From IMG/VR virus record IMGVR_UViG_3300030118_000146, positions 1 to 33,104 of that record: 33,104 bases of DNA. One strand, given 5' to 3'. The first letter of the stretch is position 1, and the number at the start of each line of letters is the position of its first letter. Positions 1 through 8,441 of the stretch are shown here, in pieces. The position numbers and the translations under genes were made by a program. The DNA is from a virus. A model generated the notes under the pieces. It saw only the letters and a list, made by a program, of their open reading frames with translations, was not told the origin of the DNA and did no database searches.

Positions 1-246
1 ACAGGTGAAATTGATTGGGATTTAGAAATGGCCCGTGCTTCGTCCTCAAGTTGGAAAGACGAGTGGCTGGTAATTTTGTTTAGCATTCCCTTAATATTAG
101 CTTTCATACCCGGCATGGAAGGTGTAGTACAAAATGGATTTGAACAACTCAACAAGATGCCTGAATGGTATCAATATTCCTTGGGAGTTATCGTTGCCGC
201 TTCTTTTGGAGTTCGTAGCGCAACTAAATTCTTCGGTAAAAAATAA
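1..246 (+). CDS. Holin-like small membrane protein (5' end outside window)
   Basis: The reading frame is open from base 1, so the ATG at 28 is probably internal; no good ribosome binding site precedes it. At least 81 residues are visible. Two hydrophobic segments are separated by a polar stretch: one begins at the WLVILFSIPLILAF run and the second at YSLGVIVAASFGV, followed by a short basic tail ending FFGKK. Acidic and serine-rich residues followed by a SWKDEWL segment resemble phage holins of the three-transmembrane, gene-transfer-release type. The position just upstream of another small membrane gene and a lysozyme supports a lysis role: making inner-membrane lesions that let the lysozyme reach the cell wall. 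The family call is from memory of the pattern and is not proven. The stop codon shares one base with the next start (TAATG). Confidence 0.65.
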   Translation, partial: TGEIDWDLEMARASSSSWKDEWLVILFSIPLILAFIPGMEGVVQNGFEQLNKMPEWYQYSLGVIVAASFGVRSATKFFGKK

Positions 247-458
247 TGGTTGATTGGTGGAAAAGATGGCTGCAATTTAATGTTACAGCCAAGCTAACTA
301 TGATTGCTTCTGTTGCAATGTCATGGCGTTGTGCAGAATGGTTTATGAATCTGGAAGACCCTACAACACAACAGTCAGCGTTCGTATCTGTTATAATGGG
401 TGTCATGACAGGTGTGTATGGCATATACTTAGGAAGAGAATCCAGAGGCGGTAAATGA
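246..458 (+). CDS. Small two-segment membrane protein of the lysis cassette
   Basis: A 70-residue protein with a basic, tryptophan-rich N-terminus (MVDWWKRW), a hydrophobic segment at about residues 17-34 and a second at about 44-63, then a short charged tail (GRESRGGK). I do not recognise a named family. Two membrane segments next to a lysozyme suggest a second holin, an antiholin or a lysis accessory protein. The start overlaps the upstream stop by one base and there is no clear Shine-Dalgarno sequence, so translation is probably coupled to the upstream gene. Its own stop overlaps the lysozyme start (ATGA). Confidence 0.7.
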   Translation: MVDWWKRWLQFNVTAKLTMIASVAMSWRCAEWFMNLEDPTTQQSAFVSVIMGVMTGVYGIYLGRESRGGK

Positions 459-943
459 AATATATTCGTACACATTTAATTAAACAACTTGTTCAGAGTG
501 AGGGTTTGCGTCTTCAGGTCTATCAGGATACACTTGGTATTGACACAATAGGTGTGGGCAGAAATCTTGAAGACAGAGGTATTACCAAAGAAGAACTTGA
601 CGCTTTAGACTTTCCGAACATAGAAGCAGTGTATGAGCATGGTATCACTGAAGCTGACGCTGCATATCTATTAGAAAATGACGTGCAGATAGTCGAGGAA
701 GAACTGTTGAAAGCGCACCCTTGCGTGGCAGATTTAGACGCTGTACGTCAACTTGTACTGGTAGACATGGCATTTAATATGGGTGTGCCAAGATTGTGTA
801 AGTTTAAAAAAATGTGGGCTGCTGTATATGAAGGAGACTTTCCTACTGCATCACGTGAGATGTTAGACAGTCGCTGGGCTGTGCAGGTAAAAGGACGCAG
901 CCATAAGTTAGCACATGCTATGCATCATGGAGAACTAAAGTAG
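455..943 (+). CDS. Phage endolysin, T4-type lysozyme (GH24 muramidase)
   Basis: 162 residues, the usual size for a T4-type lysozyme. It should hydrolyse the beta-1,4 bond between N-acetylmuramic acid and N-acetylglucosamine in peptidoglycan at the end of infection. The catalytic triad of the family is visible near the N-terminus: E16 in SEGLRL, D25 in YQDTLG and T31 in DTIGVGRN, with the spacing seen in T4 lysozyme. The C-terminal helical part has an AFNMG and a SRWAVQVKGR segment as in other members. No signal peptide is evident, so release probably depends on the holin-like proteins upstream. The start overlaps the preceding stop by four bases (ATGA), with AGAGG just upstream. Confidence 0.93.
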   Translation: MKYIRTHLIKQLVQSEGLRLQVYQDTLGIDTIGVGRNLEDRGITKEELDALDFPNIEAVYEHGITEADAAYLLENDVQIVEEELLKAHPCVADLDAVRQLVLVDMAFNMGVPRLCKFKKMWAAVYEGDFPTASREMLDSRWAVQVKGRSHKLAHAMHHGELK

Positions 944-1317
944 TGGCTAGAGAACTAAACGAAAGACAACAGAAGTTTCTGGAAGTCCTCTTTGAAGAGG
1001 CTGGCGGTGACGTAGTTGCCGCTAAGAAACTGGCAGGGTATTCAGAGTCTACTGCTACAACTGCAATTGTAAAAGGTCTTAAGGAAGAGATACTGGAAGC
1101 AACGCAGATGTATATGGCTCGTAATGCACCTAAAGCTGCTATGGCTATGACAGGCGCATTGTATGACCCAACTGAACTTGGTATTCGTGATAAGATGTCA
1201 GCAGCTAAAGAACTGCTAGACCGTACAGGTTTGATTAAAACGGAGAAGGTACAAGTGGAAGCTGCAGGTGGTGTTATGCTTATGCCAGCTAAAGCACCAG
1301 TAAGTGACGATGAGTAG
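943..1317 (+). CDS. Probable terminase small subunit
   Basis: 124 residues starting with GTG; the start shares a base with the lysozyme stop, and GGAG lies about ten bases upstream. The N-terminal part (NERQQKFLEVLFEEAGGDVVAAKKLAGYSES) reads like the helix-turn-helix of phage small terminases. A helical middle and a segment around AAKELLDRTGLIKTEKV resemble their oligomerisation region. Small terminases bind the packaging site on phage DNA and hand it to the large subunit. The location two genes before the large terminase agrees. The assignment rests on pattern and context, not on a decisive motif. Confidence 0.7.
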   Translation: MARELNERQQKFLEVLFEEAGGDVVAAKKLAGYSESTATTAIVKGLKEEILEATQMYMARNAPKAAMAMTGALYDPTELGIRDKMSAAKELLDRTGLIKTEKVQVEAAGGVMLMPAKAPVSDDE

Positions 1318-1711
1318 AACAGCAGGGCGGTGGAAGTTACCACAGCCAACAGATATTAAAGAAGAAAACGAATGGGTACAGATACCACGTATTGCACGTA
1401 CTGTACCGTTTGGTTACAAGCAAAATGAAGAAGACCCCGACATTCTTGACCCCATTCCAACTGAGTTGGATTTGCTTGAAAAGGCCAGAGCGTATACAAA
1501 TCAATACAGCTATCGTGAGGTAGCTAACTGGCTTAGTACAAATAGCGGTAGATACATATCGCATGTAGGATTAAGAAAGCGGTTACAACATGAGCGACAG
1601 CGTAAGAACCAAGCTGCAAGCCTCCGCAAGTGGGCAGAGTATGCGGAAAAGGCAATCTCCAAAGCGAAAAAAATTGAAGCCCAAAGAACAGGCGCAACAG
1701 CTAACAGTTGA
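1310..1711 (+). CDS. HTH DNA-binding protein between the terminase genes
   Basis: About 133 residues from the ATG at 1310; a GTG two codons earlier (1304) is an alternative start. The middle (KARAYTNQYSYREVANWLS, then ISHVGLRKRLQ) looks like a resolvase-type helix-turn-helix. It is followed by a strongly basic, alanine-rich helix. I do not know a named family. It could assist in packaging-site recognition or act as a second small-terminase-like factor. Its last 122 bases overlap the start of the large terminase in another frame, and its first bases overlap the preceding gene. No Shine-Dalgarno sequence stands out, so translation may be coupled. Confidence 0.7.
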   Translation: MSRTAGRWKLPQPTDIKEENEWVQIPRIARTVPFGYKQNEEDPDILDPIPTELDLLEKARAYTNQYSYREVANWLSTNSGRYISHVGLRKRLQHERQRKNQAASLRKWAEYAEKAISKAKKIEAQRTGATANS

Positions 1712-3149
1712 TATACAAGAGGTTGATAAAGAGTTTGTTAGTATAGAAGAAACTGCTAACGTACTGTTTAAACCAAACCCCGGTCCTCAAACTGAATTTC
1801 TTGCAGCAAGTGAACGTGAGGTTCTTTATGGCGGTTCAGCAGGTGGTGGTAAATCATATGCCATGCTTGCAGACCCACTTCGCTACATGGGGCATCCACA
1901 GTTTAGTGGTCTGCTGCTCCGACACACTACGGAAGAGTTACGTGAACTTATATTTAAATCACAGGAACTCTATCCTAAAATCTGGCCCGGAATAAAGTGG
2001 TCAGAAAGAAAGATGCAGTGGACTGCGCCATCTGGTGCGAGGTTGTGGATGTCATACCTCGACAGAGATGAAGATGTCCTGCGTTATCAGGGTCTAGCTT
2101 TTAGCTGGATAGGCTTTGACGAACTGACCCAGTGGCAATCGCCATATGCATGGAATTACATGCGAAGTCGTCTACGGTCCACTGCCCCTGATTTGCCTAT
2201 CTTTATGAGGGCAACTACAAACCCCGGTGGAAGAGGTCATCATTGGGTAAAGAAAATGTTTATTGACCCAAGTGCATATGGAAAATCTTTTGATGCCACA
2301 GATATTGAAACTGGTGAAATTCTCAAATATCCAGCAGGGCATAGCAAAGCTGGTAAATCATTATTTAAACGTAGGTTCATTCCTGCTAGATTATCTGACA
2401 ACCCGTATCTCGCTGAAGCAGGTGACTACGAAGCTATGCTCCTGTCGCTCCCAGAGCAACAGCGAAGACAACTCCTTCAGGGTGATTGGGATATTAAAGA
2501 AGGTGCTGCGTTCACAGAGTTTGACCGTGATATTCATGTTGTTGAACCTTTTAATATTCCTAGCAATTGGGTTAAGTTTAGAGCATGTGATTACGGCTAT
2601 GGTTCTTACAGTGGTGTTATATGGTGCGCTGTCGCACCGTCTGAGCAAATCATTGTGTACAGGGAATTGTATGTGTCAAAAGTCCTAGCTACCGACTTAG
2701 CTGACATGATACTAGAGTTGGAAGCTAGTGATGGAAATATTAAGTACGGTGTTCTTGATAGTTCTCTCTGGCATAAACGTGGCGATACTGGACCCTCTCT
2801 TGCAGAGCAAATGATAAGTAGAGGTTGTAGATGGAGACCTTCAGACCGTAGCCGGGGCAGCCGTGTAGCTGGTAAAAATGAAATACATAGACGTTTACAG
2901 GTAGATGAATTTACGGAAGAGCCTAGACTTGTTTTCTTTAATAGTTGCACAAACATTATCTCCCAACTGCCGTCCATCCCGCTGGATAAAAAGAATCCAG
3001 AAGATGTGGATACAAAAGCAGAAGACCACTTGTACGATGCGTTAAGATATGGTATAATGTCACGTCCAAGATTTAGTATATTTGATTATGACCCAGTAGG
3101 TAGACCCGGTGGCGGTATGCGAGTTGCAGATGCTACTTTTGGATATTAA
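1590..3149 (+). CDS. terL: Terminase large subunit (packaging ATPase and nuclease)
   Basis: 519 residues. The ATPase domain shows a Walker A loop at about 81-89 (GGSAGGGKS), a Walker B with catalytic acid at 173-178 (WIGFDE) and a coupling motif at 209-214 (TTNPGG). The nuclease domain shows acidic residues in CDYG (D334), VLDSS (D390) and the EDHLYDALRYG segment (D479, D483), fitting an RNase H-like fold. It translocates DNA into the procapsid through the portal and cuts concatemers. The ATG at 1590 gives a 122-base overlap with the upstream HTH gene; an in-frame ATG at 1641 would shorten this, and neither has a strong ribosome site. No start codon is available soon after that, so a substantial overlap is real. 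The first 40 residues are lysine/arginine-rich. Confidence 0.96.
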   Translation: MSDSVRTKLQASASGQSMRKRQSPKRKKLKPKEQAQQLTVDIQEVDKEFVSIEETANVLFKPNPGPQTEFLAASEREVLYGGSAGGGKSYAMLADPLRYMGHPQFSGLLLRHTTEELRELIFKSQELYPKIWPGIKWSERKMQWTAPSGARLWMSYLDRDEDVLRYQGLAFSWIGFDELTQWQSPYAWNYMRSRLRSTAPDLPIFMRATTNPGGRGHHWVKKMFIDPSAYGKSFDATDIETGEILKYPAGHSKAGKSLFKRRFIPARLSDNPYLAEAGDYEAMLLSLPEQQRRQLLQGDWDIKEGAAFTEFDRDIHVVEPFNIPSNWVKFRACDYGYGSYSGVIWCAVAPSEQIIVYRELYVSKVLATDLADMILELEASDGNIKYGVLDSSLWHKRGDTGPSLAEQMISRGCRWRPSDRSRGSRVAGKNEIHRRLQVDEFTEEPRLVFFNSCTNIISQLPSIPLDKKNPEDVDTKAEDHLYDALRYGIMSRPRFSIFDYDPVGRPGGGMRVADATFGY

Positions 3150-3159
3150 GGAATAAAAT

Positions 3160-5304
3160 ATGGCTGAAGATGACATCATGATTGAAGATGATGCTATTGC
3201 ATTAGAAGATACAGAAGACTCTGCTTCTTTTGATGCTGACGTATCTAATATCATACCGTTTATTATCGAACGTTTTAAACGAGCCGAAGATTATCGCTAT
3301 CAAGATGAGGAAAGATGGCTACAGTCTTATAGAAACTATCGGGGTTTATATGGCCCGGATGTACAATTTACAGAAACGGAAAAGTCACGTGTCTTTATTA
3401 AAGTTACCAAAACTAAAACACTTGCTGCTTATGGTCAAATCGTTGATGTTTTATTTGCTAATAATAAGTTTCCTCTTTCTATTGAGCCTACAGAGTTACC
3501 TGAAGGAGTAGTTGCTGATGTACACTTTGACCCAAAAGAACCGGAACAGATGCAAGCGTCTACTGCGCTTACAAGTCCGTATGGTTTTAGTGGAGATGGA
3601 AAGGATTTGCCACCGGGTGCAACAGCTAAAACGCTGTCTGAAAAACTCGGAGTCCTCCAAAACAAATTAGAACCAGTTCAGGATAAATTAAGAGAGGGTC
3701 CGGGTAAAACACCTACCGCTATCGAATTTAGTCCTGCAATGATTTCTGCTAAAAAAATGCAGAAAAAAATACACGACCAACTTGAAGAGTCAGGTGCAAA
3801 TAAAAATCTGCGTAGCAGTGCATTTGAAATGGCATTGTTTGGCACAGGTATTATGAAAGGTCCGTTTGCAAAAGACAAAGAGTATCCTAATTGGGATGCG
3901 GATGGCAACTATGACCCAATGTTTAAAACTGTACCGCAGGTAGACCATGTGTCAGTTTGGAATTTTTATCCAGACCCTGATGCAAATAATATGGATGAGG
4001 CGCAGTTTGTAATTGAACGTCACAAAATGTCTCGTTCACAAATGCGTATGTTAAAAAAACGCCCATACTTTCGTGACCAAGTTATTGATGAATGTATCGA
4101 AATGGGTGAAAACTATGATAAAAAATATTGGGAAGATGACCTTTCTGACTATGCACCAGAGCATGGTATTGACCGTTTTGAAGTTCTTGAGTATTGGGGT
4201 ATGGTCGATACTGTTATGCTTGAAGAGCAGAATGTTGAAATACCAGATGAATTAAAAGACTTTGATGAATTACAAGCAAACATTTGGATTTGTAATAATA
4301 AACTTATCCGTATGGTGCTTAATCCATTTAAACCTGCTAAGATACCATATGCTGCTGCTCCATATGAATTAAATCCTTATTCTTTTTTTGGCGTGGGTAT
4401 AGCAGAAAATATGGATGATACGCAAACACTAATGAATGGTTTTATGCGTATGGCTGTGGACAACGCAGTATTATCAGGCAATATGCTTGTTGAAGTGGAT
4501 GAAACAAACTTAGTACCCGGTCAAGACCTATCATTGTATCCGGGCAAGGTATTTCGTAGACAAGGTGGCGCACCGGGCCAAGCAATATTTGGTACAAAGT
4601 TTCCAAATGTATCATCAGAAAATATGATGCTATTTGACAAAGCACGTCAGCTTGCAGATGAATCAACAGGTATGCCTAGCTTTGCGCATGGACAAACAGG
4701 TGTATCTGGTGTAGGCCGCACAGCATCAGGTATTTCAATGCTGATGAATGCTGCGAGTGGTAGCATTAAGACTGTTATTAAAAACGTGGATGATTACTTA
4801 TTGCGTCCATTAGGCGAAGGTTTCTTCCGTTTTAATATGCAGTTTGATTTTGACCCAGAAATAAAAGGTGACTTAGAAGTAAAGGCACGTGGCACAGAAA
4901 GTCTAATGGCAAACGAAGTTCGCAGCCAAAGACTAATGCAGTTCCTACAAATTGCAAGTAACCCAGCACTTGCACCCTTTGCAAAGTTTCAGTATGTTAT
5001 TAGTGAAATTGCAAAGTCAATGGACCTTGACCCCGATAAAGTAACCAATAATATGAGTGAAGCTGCACTGCAAGCAGAAATAATGAAACAGTTTCAAGCA
5101 CCGTTACCACAAGAACAAGGGGGCATGACACCACCACCGGGTGCTGATGCAATGGACCCAACAGGTGCAGGTGGTGGAAATATAGGTACTGGTCAAGCAT
5201 CAGTTCCGGGTGAACAAGGATTTAGTGGAAATGGACAAGCAGCAGGTACTCAGCCGCCTCAAGCCGCTGGTGGGCAACAACCGCCAGTGGGAAGCATTCA
5301 GTAG
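3160..5304 (+). CDS. Portal protein
   Basis: 714 residues, a typical size for large podovirus portals. A good Shine-Dalgarno (AAGGA) sits before the ATG. The N-terminus is acidic. The body carries portal-like features: repeated aromatic/charged helices, a DHVSVWNFYPDPDA segment, an ANIWICNNKLIRM strand region, and the ADESTGMPSFAHGQTG segment often seen in this class. The last roughly 70 residues are rich in Pro, Gly and Gln and look disordered. Portals form the dodecameric ring at one capsid vertex that nucleates assembly and passes DNA. Position directly after the large terminase fits. The final 95 bases also encode the start of the next gene in another frame. Confidence 0.9.
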   Translation: MAEDDIMIEDDAIALEDTEDSASFDADVSNIIPFIIERFKRAEDYRYQDEERWLQSYRNYRGLYGPDVQFTETEKSRVFIKVTKTKTLAAYGQIVDVLFANNKFPLSIEPTELPEGVVADVHFDPKEPEQMQASTALTSPYGFSGDGKDLPPGATAKTLSEKLGVLQNKLEPVQDKLREGPGKTPTAIEFSPAMISAKKMQKKIHDQLEESGANKNLRSSAFEMALFGTGIMKGPFAKDKEYPNWDADGNYDPMFKTVPQVDHVSVWNFYPDPDANNMDEAQFVIERHKMSRSQMRMLKKRPYFRDQVIDECIEMGENYDKKYWEDDLSDYAPEHGIDRFEVLEYWGMVDTVMLEEQNVEIPDELKDFDELQANIWICNNKLIRMVLNPFKPAKIPYAAAPYELNPYSFFGVGIAENMDDTQTLMNGFMRMAVDNAVLSGNMLVEVDETNLVPGQDLSLYPGKVFRRQGGAPGQAIFGTKFPNVSSENMMLFDKARQLADESTGMPSFAHGQTGVSGVGRTASGISMLMNAASGSIKTVIKNVDDYLLRPLGEGFFRFNMQFDFDPEIKGDLEVKARGTESLMANEVRSQRLMQFLQIASNPALAPFAKFQYVISEIAKSMDLDPDKVTNNMSEAALQAEIMKQFQAPLPQEQGGMTPPPGADAMDPTGAGGGNIGTGQASVPGEQGFSGNGQAAGTQPPQAAGGQQPPVGSIQ

Positions 5305-5440
5305 TTATCTTGATTTAGCTATTGAGCAGCACCAAAAGGTGTTAGAACAATCAGACGATACAATTATGATGCACCGTCAACAAGGTGCTATCACAGCTTT
5401 ACGTAAACTTAAATATCTGCGAGATGAAGTAAATGGCTAA
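5210..5440 (+). CDS. Small conserved-type protein overlapping the portal 3' end
   Basis: 76 residues from a GTG at 5210, or 69 from the ATG at 5231. Predicted to be mostly helical, with WEAFSSYLDLAIEQHQKVLEQ and ALRKLKYLRDEV segments spaced as in small head-associated proteins next to marine phage portals. No named function is known to me. It overlaps the portal gene by 95 bases in a different frame and overlaps the next start by eight bases, so expression is probably coupled to both. More than half of the gene lies outside the portal frame, and its composition there is normal, which argues that it is real. Confidence 0.75.
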   Translation: MNKDLVEMDKQQVLSRLKPLVGNNRQWEAFSSYLDLAIEQHQKVLEQSDDTIMMHRQQGAITALRKLKYLRDEVNG

Positions 5441-7424
5441 CTTAAGTTTTAAAAAAAATGGCTATGGAGGTTATTATATAATTACTCCAGATGGTGATAG
5501 AGTAGACATTGATAAATCTGTTGACCGAAAAGGAGAGTGGACCGGTGGCGGTTCATATTATGAAAAATTATCGCAAGCAAAGGCTGATATTCTACAAAGA
5601 ATAAAAAGTGGTGAAGGTTTTAATGTTGGTGGTATGGCATTGAAAAAACAAATGGAATTGTTTGAACCTGTAGAGGGTGCATTTAACGAAGGTGGCCTTA
5701 TGGATGAAGGTGGCACAGTTGACCCAGAATCAGGTAATGATGTACCAGTAGGCTCTACACAAGAAGAAGTGCGTGATGACATTCCTGCCCAGCTAAGTGA
5801 GGGTGAGTTTGTTTTACCTGCTGATGTAGTTCGTTATCATGGCCTAGAAAAAATTATGGCACTCAGAGATGAAGCTAAAGCTGGTCTTGCTCGTATGGAA
5901 GCTATGGGGCAAATGGGTAACTCAGAAGAAGCTACTATACCAGATGGTATTCCATTTGATATAAATGACCTTGACATGGTAGACGATGGTATGGTAGAAT
6001 TTCAAACAGGTGGTTTTGTACAGCAACCAACTAGCTTTATTCAACAGCCAACATTTGCAGGTATTCAAGGTTATCAACCTTCTCAGTTTACTACAACTAC
6101 AGGCATTCAAGGTGTTCAACCTGCCCAGTTTAATGCAGTTCCCACAGGATATATTCCTTACACAACACCAACAATAGGTCAACCAGTAGCACAAACTTAT
6201 ACACCACCGCAACAACAGGCTGTTCCAATGTTAGGTGAACAAACACCCGGTTCGTTTACAGATTTCATGGGCGGTATTGCTGAACCATCTCCCGGTGGAT
6301 ATGATGAGTTAAAAACATATGTTAATGATGCTGGGCAAGAAATGCAAATACCATTTAAAGATGGTAATCCCATTTATCCAATTCCAGACGGTTTTAAACT
6401 AAAGGGTGAAGCGGTAGATACTGCAAAAACTACCACTACTCAAACAACTGCTTCTGCATCTCAACAAGATAGTAGCGATGAACCATCAGACCCATTTCAG
6501 GGTAGACAAACAGTTCGTTTAGGTGGCACAGTTGTAACTAAAGATATGGTTGACCCATTAACAGGAGTTTTAAGAGAAGGTCTTAACACATATAGAGCAG
6601 GAACTGTAAAAGGTTCTCAAGAATATGTTCTTGGCACTGCTTCAAGTAAAACAAGACCAACAGGCGGTTCAGGTTCAATAATAACAGATATGATAGCAGG
6701 TGCAAAAGATACAGTAAAAGGTATATTAAGCCCAGACCAAATAACTCTTACAAATAAAGGAACGGGTGTAACTGTCGCTATGACTAAAGATTTGTATCAA
6801 GAAATTATTGCAGATAAATTTGGTGCTGATAGAGAAAAAATGCTTTCAGACATATTTACAGTGCAAGCAGGTTTAGATGCTAAAAAAGATTATAATAAAG
6901 ATGTAGATAATAGAATGGCTGAAAATTTAGCTAAAAAATTTGGAATAGAATACAAAGGTCAAAGTGTGGCACAGTTAACTGCTGTAGATATTCCTGCTGC
7001 TACAAATAAAGCTGTAGAAAAAGAAGAGTTAGAAGCTGCTCAAAAGGCTGCTGAAAAGGCAGAAAACATACAGAAAGCTAGGGATAGTGTTGCAAAAAGA
7101 CAAGCTGAATTAGAGGCAGCTAGAAAAAGAGCAGAAAAGGCAAAAACAGCAGCAGAAGCACAACGAGCAGCAGAGGAACAAGCAGCTGCAGAAAGAGCAG
7201 CAGTAGAAGCAGTACAAAATGCTTATTTTGCACAAATAGGAAGTGATGAATCTGGAGACCAATATACAGCAGAAAGTTATGCGGAAGAAGTAGGTACAAT
7301 AGGTCCAGATGACTTTACAACAAGCACTGGATATGGCATTGGTGCAAAAGGTGGTTTGTTTACAAAAGATAAAGTATCTTTGCATAAACAGATGAAGCAA
7401 AGTGGATTAGCTTCTAAAAAATAA
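5433..7424 (+). CDS. Large low-complexity protein between portal and scaffold, probably virion-associated
   Basis: 663 residues of unknown function. A short N-terminal region (about 1-60) has beta-rich character. A distinctive segment at 115-165 contains QLSEGEFVLPADVV and RYHGLEKIMALRDEAKAG, which I have met in marine phage proteins near the portal. Residues about 195-280 are Gln/Pro/Thr-rich and contain a 14-residue tandem repeat (GIQGYQPSQF, then GIQGVQPAQF). Residues about 529-595 are Ala/Glu/Lys-rich and should form a long coiled coil. Position among head genes suggests a virion or assembly component. An A8 run lies six codons from the start; the frame stays open through it. Confidence 0.8.
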   Translation: MANLSFKKNGYGGYYIITPDGDRVDIDKSVDRKGEWTGGGSYYEKLSQAKADILQRIKSGEGFNVGGMALKKQMELFEPVEGAFNEGGLMDEGGTVDPESGNDVPVGSTQEEVRDDIPAQLSEGEFVLPADVVRYHGLEKIMALRDEAKAGLARMEAMGQMGNSEEATIPDGIPFDINDLDMVDDGMVEFQTGGFVQQPTSFIQQPTFAGIQGYQPSQFTTTTGIQGVQPAQFNAVPTGYIPYTTPTIGQPVAQTYTPPQQQAVPMLGEQTPGSFTDFMGGIAEPSPGGYDELKTYVNDAGQEMQIPFKDGNPIYPIPDGFKLKGEAVDTAKTTTTQTTASASQQDSSDEPSDPFQGRQTVRLGGTVVTKDMVDPLTGVLREGLNTYRAGTVKGSQEYVLGTASSKTRPTGGSGSIITDMIAGAKDTVKGILSPDQITLTNKGTGVTVAMTKDLYQEIIADKFGADREKMLSDIFTVQAGLDAKKDYNKDVDNRMAENLAKKFGIEYKGQSVAQLTAVDIPAATNKAVEKEELEAAQKAAEKAENIQKARDSVAKRQAELEAARKRAEKAKTAAEAQRAAEEQAAAERAAVEAVQNAYFAQIGSDESGDQYTAESYAEEVGTIGPDDFTTSTGYGIGAKGGLFTKDKVSLHKQMKQSGLASKK

Positions 7425-7459
7425 TTCACATATCAATGGCTACCTAACCCCCCAACACT

Positions 7460-7473
7460 GGCTACGGTTAGCC
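7460..7473 (+). other. Small hairpin just upstream of the scaffold ribosome site
   Basis: The 66-base gap between the 663-aa gene and the scaffold gene holds a compact inverted repeat: GGCTA, a CGGT loop, then TAGCC. It ends six bases before the AAGGAG ribosome binding site. There is no T-tract, so it is not a standard terminator; it could influence translation or RNA processing. It may also be chance. Confidence 0.35.
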
Positions 7474-7490
7474 CCATAAGGAGAAAAGAA

Positions 7491-8363
7491 ATGGCTGAAG
7501 CAGCTATTATAGCAGAAGAGATGCAACCAGAAAAGAAAGTTGCATTTGCAAATCGTAAATATACAAACGAAGAAAAACGTAAACGTGAAGAAGAAGAACT
7601 AGAGCAGCTTATAAAAGAAAATACAGGTGAAACAGAAGAACCTGTAGAACAAGAAGCTGAACCTACAAATGCAGAAGAGAAAACATTTAAAAAGCGTTAC
7701 TCTGATTTACGTAGGCATCAGCAAAAACAAGCTGAAGAGTTAAAGAAAGAGATTGATGATTTAAAGCGTCAGCTTTCTGTTGCAGCACAAAAGGAAATGA
7801 AGCTGCCTAAGTCAGATGAAGACATCGAAGAGTGGGCATCAGAATATCCTGATGTAGCAAAGATTGTAGAAACAATTGCTATGAAAAAAGCAGCAGAGCA
7901 ATCAAAACTGCTTGAAGACAGAGTAAAAGCAATTGACGAAATGCAACAGTCAGCTACAAAAGAAAAAGCTGAAGCTGAGTTAATGAGATTACATCCTGAC
8001 TTTGGAGATATTCGTGATAGTGATGATTTTCACGATTGGGCTGATGAGCAGCCTAAATGGGTACAGGATGCGTTGTATGAAAATGATAATGATGCACGGT
8101 CAGCAGCACGGGCTATTGACCTGTATAAAGCAGATAAAGGAATAAAAAGTGAGAAGAAGTCTAAGAAAGATAAAGGTGCTGCTGAAGCGGTGTCAACTAA
8201 AGGCAATAGAAGCGCACCTCAAGCAGACGAATCTTCCACTTATCTAACAGAGTCTCAAGTTCAGGCAATGTCAGCCGTTGAGTACGAGAAACGCTCTGAT
8301 GAAATCATGGAAGCTATTAGAGTAGGAAAGTTTATCTATGATATTTCTGGTTCTGCCAGATAA
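7491..8363 (+). CDS. Probable scaffolding protein
   Basis: 290 residues, highly charged and helical, directly before the major capsid gene, where podovirus scaffolds lie. The N-terminal third is Glu/Lys-rich with no cysteine. A coiled-coil stretch (about 70-105, LRRHQQKQAEELKKEIDDLK) follows, then a conserved-looking acidic section (WASEYPDVAKIVE, later HPDFGDIRDSDDFHDWADEQPKW). The C-terminal segment (YLTESQVQAMSAVEYEKRSDEIMEAIRVGKF) could be the coat-binding helix. Scaffolds direct coat assembly and leave the procapsid. A strong AAGGAG lies seven bases before the ATG. The call is by position and composition. Confidence 0.85.
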   Translation: MAEAAIIAEEMQPEKKVAFANRKYTNEEKRKREEEELEQLIKENTGETEEPVEQEAEPTNAEEKTFKKRYSDLRRHQQKQAEELKKEIDDLKRQLSVAAQKEMKLPKSDEDIEEWASEYPDVAKIVETIAMKKAAEQSKLLEDRVKAIDEMQQSATKEKAEAELMRLHPDFGDIRDSDDFHDWADEQPKWVQDALYENDNDARSAARAIDLYKADKGIKSEKKSKKDKGAAEAVSTKGNRSAPQADESSTYLTESQVQAMSAVEYEKRSDEIMEAIRVGKFIYDISGSAR

Positions 8364-8370
8364 AAAAGTG

Positions 8371-8398
8371 TTGACAAATAGTTATTTTTCAGTATAAC
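8371..8398 (+). promoter_or_regulatory. Sigma70-like promoter upstream of the major capsid gene
   Basis: A perfect -35 box TTGACA (8371-8376) is followed after 16 bases by TATAAC (8393-8398). It sits just after the scaffold stop and begins the 239-bp leader of the capsid gene. It would boost capsid transcription by the host RNA polymerase independently of upstream read-through. Confidence 0.65.
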
Positions 8399-8411
8399 TA
8401 TATGTGACCAA

Positions 8412-8441
8412 GTGTGGATGTATAGCGCAATATGTCCACAC
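8412..8441 (+). other. 12-bp hairpin in the capsid gene leader
   Basis: In RNA this forms a continuous 12-bp stem (GTGTGGATGTAT with ATATGTCCACAC, including two G-U pairs) closed by the six-base loop AGCGCA. It is not followed by a U-tract, so it is unlikely to be a terminator. It starts about 14 bases after the -10 box, so it would lie at or just after the 5' end of a transcript from that promoter; a 5'-terminal stem commonly protects mRNA from decay. Confidence 0.6.

Noticed and set aside
541-575. TTGACA-like -35 inside the lysozyme gene
   Set aside because: No -10 box at a suitable distance and it is inside coding sequence.
5440-5462. A8 run near the start of the 663-residue gene as a possible frameshift site
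   Set aside because: The gene frame is open and sensible on both sides, and the alternative frames stop soon after, so there is no reason to invoke programmed slippage.
7110-7400. Cysteine- and phenylalanine-rich frame on the - strand
   Set aside because: It is the complement of the Ala/Glu/Lys coiled coil (GCA, AGC and AAA codons read backwards), not a gene.
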